DNA of 43,066 nt from Clostridia bacterium (GTDB lineage: Bacteria > Bacillota > Clostridia > TANB77 > CAG-508), in NCBI GenBank assembly GCA_022799935.1, contig JAAWPK010000007.1, positions 1-43,066 of the forward strand, read 5' to 3'. The notes beneath the pieces were generated by a model, which was not told the DNA's origin, did no database searches, and worked only from the letters and a program-made list of their open reading frames with translations. Position numbers and translations under genes: made by a program. Below, one piece after another: positions 40,390 to 43,066 of the stretch (position 1 is the stretch's first letter; every line of letters begins with the position of its first letter).

Positions 40390-42137
40390 ATGGAAAATAA
40401 TAATGTAAAAATAGTTATAATAATTGCACTAGTACTTATAATAATAGGATTAGCAACATTTGGGATTATAAAGATGTTTAATAAAAATTGGGATAAGAGC
40501 TATACACTAGAAACAATAGCAGAAGAAGACTATAAATATTTTGCTGTATATACAGGTGGAAAATATGGTGTGATTAATACAAATCGGAGACATGATAATA
40601 GATAACGAATATAGTCAAATTATAATACCAAACCCTACAAAAGAGGTATTTATAGTTACAAAAGAAGATGGAAGTACAGAAGTACTAAATGCAAAAAAAG
40701 AAAGAATATTTAAAGACTTAAAAAATGTATCAGGAATAGAAATTAGTCGGAACAGTAACAAATCTTCCATATGAAAAGTCTGTACTTAAGTTTGAAGAAA
40801 ATGGCAAATATGGATTAATAGATTTTGAAGGTAATATTATTGCAAAAGCCATATATGAAGAGATAGCTTCAGTAAGATATAAAGAAGGTGAAATACTTGC
40901 AAAAAAAGATGGCAAATATGGAGTACTAAATAATAAAGGAGTAGAATTAATTTCATTTGAATATGAAGAAATAGAAGCAGATAAATATTATAGAAATGGT
41001 AATTATTCTGAATCTGGATATATAGTAAAATCAAAAACACAAGATGGATATAGATATGGATATGTAGATTCAAAATGGAAAGAAATACTAAAAACAGAAT
41101 ATACAGATTTACATAGAATACTAGAAATAGATAGTAATGATGTTTATATAATAGCTTCTAAAAATGGTAGATACGGAGTTATAAAAAATTCAGATGTAAA
41201 AATAGATTTTATCTATCAAACTGTAGAATATAGTAAGGAAGCGGATCTTTATGCAGTGCAAAGAACAGGGCAATATGGAGTATTAAACATAGATGGAAAA
41301 ACAATAGTAGATATAGAATATAAAGGCATAAAATTTAATGGATTATATATACTTGCAGAAACTCAAACAGAAGAAGCATATTTTGATAAAAAAGGAGAAA
41401 AAGTAGAAGGTAAGTATACAGGTATAATCGAGGCAACAGATGCTAAATCATATATAACAATAGATAGTAATAATTTATATGGAATAGCAAATGAAAAAGG
41501 TGAAGAAGTTGTTAAAAACGAATACTTATATATAGAATATGCTTTTAATAGGTTCTTTGTTGCATATAAAGAAGGTAAAGGACTTGGAGTAATAGACAAA
41601 GATGGAAATGTTGTAGTAGACTTTAAATATGATGTTTTAAGTAAAGTTGGAGAACATCCACTTTTAAAAGGAAAAAACATGGAAAAAAACACAACAACAG
41701 TTTACTCAAAAGACATGAATGAAATAGTAACACTTGAAAGCTCTATACTTGACATACATAATGACTATGTAGAGATATTTAGTAGAAAATCAGCAACATT
41801 TGTAGATATATTTGGAGAAAAGAAAGAAGCTAAAGAAGTTTTAAAGAATAATAAATTATTTGCAGCATGTAAAGATGGCAAGTGGGGATTTGTAGATAAA
41901 GATGGAAATGTAAAAATAGATTATATATATGATTTTGTAACAGAATTTAATAGTTATGGATTTGCAGGTGTGGAAAAGAATGGCAAATGGGGAATAATTA
42001 ATGAAGATGGAAATATGACATGTGAATGTATGTATGAATTTGACTATGAAGAAGAAGTTATAAGACCAATGTTTATAAATAAATATTATAAGACATACAC
42101 AGAAAATAACGAGATTTATTATTCTGATGAGGTATAG
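40390..42137 (+). CDS. Membrane-anchored WG (KWG) repeat protein (two CGG +1 sites)
   Basis: 581 aa when recoded. ATG 40390 after AAAGGAG, one N-terminal membrane helix (residues 7-27), then at least nine WG-type repeats (KYGVIN, GKYGLIDFEGN, GKYGVLNNKG, RYGVIK, QYGVLNIDG, LGVIDKDGNVVVDFKYD, GKWGFVDKDGN, GKWGIINEDGN). In-frame CGG 40585 gives NTNGDMIIDNEYSQ, and 40748 gives EISGTVTNLPYEKSV. The frame after the second site is open to TAG 42135-42137. TAC-GGA 41174 and GCG-GAT 41242 are not shifted. The repeats form a beta-propeller-like surface for binding partners; the ligand is unknown. Confidence 0.85.
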
Positions 42138-42276
42138 ATTTACAAGTAATTATTAAACAACCTATTTATAACTGAATAATCAAAGCTTTGGAAACTATTT
42201 GTAGATTTATAAATTTAGTTATCTATATATGAAATTCAACAAAGATTAGACTTAAAATTTTAATTTGAAAATTTTA

Positions 42277-42305
42277 TTGACAAAAATTGTAATAATATAT
42301 ATAAT
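42277..42305 (+). promoter_or_regulatory. Consensus promoter of the last pilin-like gene
   Basis: TTGACA (42277-42282), a 17-base spacer and TATAAT (42300-42305), a perfect match. Confidence 0.85.
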
Positions 42306-42347
42306 AAATTTACTTAAAAAAGTAAACCAAAAAGGAAAACCAAAACC

Positions 42348-42395
42348 ATGAAAAACCAAACAGTGGAAGTTTTGACACTTATGAAAATAGTGTAA
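42348..42395 (+). CDS. Possible leader peptide of 15 residues
   Basis: ATG 42348 to TAA 42395 encodes MKNQTVEVLTLMKIV, preceded by AAAGGA about 12 bases away. Its start region nearly copies that of the pilin gene at 42587. It may be a regulatory upstream ORF or a remnant of a duplicated gene start. Confidence 0.3.
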   Translation: MKNQTVEVLTLMKIV

Positions 42396-42451
42396 AGACT
42401 TCTTTGAGAGCATATTTATTATGCTTAAAAAAACTAAAAATAAGTAAGATT

Positions 42452-42520
42452 AAGACACAAATATCTTTGTGTTTGTTTTGCAAACTAGCAATACAAATAT
42501 AAATTTATATGTGTCTTTTT
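42452..42520 (+). terminator. Attenuator-like terminator in the pilin leader
   Basis: AAGACACA (42452-42459) pairs with TGTGTCTT (42510-42517), followed by T residues. ACACAAA (42455-42461) can instead pair with TTTGTGT (42466-42472). The two exclude each other because they share 42455-42459. Confidence 0.4.
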
Positions 42521-42586
42521 GTTGCTTATTCTAAAAATTATTAATATAAAAAATAAATCAAACCAAAGAAAGGAAAAACCAAAACC

Positions 42587-43066
42587 ATGAAAAAACCAAA
42601 ACCAAACAAAAGTGAGCGTGGAATCACGGTCATTGCTCTTGTTATAACAGTAATATTATTAATAATACTAACAGCAGTAGTAATCAGAGGAATAACAGGA
42701 GAAGAAAGTATAATAAAGGTAAGTAGTACAGCGACAGAAGACTACAACATACTTCAGTATAAAGAGCAGATAGAAGCATTAAGAGAAAGTATAATACTAA
42801 AATATGAAATAACAGGAGAAAGAATAACATTAGAGAAACTAGCAAGAGAAATGAATAAAGAGGCAACCTGGATAAAATCAGCTGTAGCAAATATGGCAGC
42901 AGATGAAGCTTCAAGAACAACAAATGATGATATAATAGTTACAACAATAGATGGATATGTATTCCAATTATATTATAATGAGAGCTATGGACAGAAATTT
43001 ATAGAATACATAGGAAGGCAAGATGGAAATGGAAATCCAGAAATAATAGCTAGATATAATAAAGAA
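42587..43066 (+). CDS. Pilin-like protein, N-terminal part (cut by window edge)
   Basis: 160 codons without a stop to the window edge. ATG 42587 opens MKKPKPNKSERGITVIALVI, then a hydrophobic stretch ending ILTAVVIRG, as in the other pilin-like proteins, followed by a helix-rich acidic part (YNILQYKEQIEALRES). ACG-GTC at 42627 holds CGG in another phase. No in-frame CGG is seen in this part. Confidence 0.8.
   Translation, partial: MKKPKPNKSERGITVIALVITVILLIILTAVVIRGITGEESIIKVSSTATEDYNILQYKEQIEALRESIILKYEITGERITLEKLAREMNKEATWIKSAVANMAADEASRTTNDDIIVTTIDGYVFQLYYNESYGQKFIEYIGRQDGNGNPEIIARYNKE

Larger units (their letters stand above)
42138..42586 (+). promoter_or_regulatory. Long regulatory leader before the last pilin-like gene
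   Basis: 449 bases without a normal gene. It holds a consensus promoter (42277-42305), a 15-codon ORF (42348-42395), two mutually exclusive hairpins (42452-42517), and a duplicate of the pilin gene start region (42323-42360 against 42560-42600). The part before 42277 shows nothing I can name. Confidence 0.5.

Overview
The window is a very AT-rich Gram-positive chromosome segment. The S10-spc-alpha ribosomal order, a zinc-binding S14, two diadenylate cyclases (CdaA and DisA), a DUF1540 protein and many lone pilin-like proteins point to an uncultured clostridial lineage, probably gut-associated (inference; no marker search was possible).

Layout: 1-15870 is the ribosomal superoperon (3' end of rpsJ, rplC to rplO, secY, adk, map, infA, rpmJ, rpsM, rpsK, rpsD, rpoA, rplQ). 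rpmD is absent from its usual place, and several spacers form strong RNA-like hairpins. 16004-18450 holds a small membrane protein, cdaA and htrA. 18783-22450 holds unknown membrane and pilin-like genes. 22569-25581 holds deoD, ppaC and pgi. 25679-29422 holds a zinc-ribbon protein, pilin-like genes, a DUF1540 gene and a minus-strand rluA-type gene. 29432-38959 holds rnhB, rsmD, a coiled-coil protein, hisS, pheS, pheT, radA and disA. 38987-43066 holds pilin-like genes, a membrane-anchored cyclophilin and a WG-repeat protein.

The main discovery is a recoding system. Many essential genes (secY, map, cdaA, htrA, deoD, rnhB, hisS, pheS, pheT, radA, disA, rluA and others) look frameshifted. Every break is the same event: an in-frame CGG triplet whose first base must be skipped, so that the next three bases (GGA, GGT or GGC) are read as the glycine the protein family expects. 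I count 40 such sites, 38 on the plus strand and 2 in the minus-strand rluA gene, always on the coding strand and always with C in codon position 1. About 24 CGG trinucleotides in phase NNC-GGN and about 15 in phase NCG-GNN do not shift. I found no in-frame CGG that must be arginine. The simplest reading is that CGG is unassigned as a triplet and CGGN is decoded efficiently as one glycine, by +1 frameshifting or by a quadruplet-reading tRNA. radA needs ten such events, five of them in or just before its Walker A loop. The ribosomal protein genes, rpoA, infA, ppaC and pgi have none. A natural analogue is known from Perkinsus mitochondria (AGG and CCC shifts), and CGG is unassigned in Mycoplasma capricolum. 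A pervasive bacterial system of this kind is not known to me.

Gene coordinates for recoded genes span the whole conceptual protein, including skipped bases. Lengths were counted by hand from the segments.
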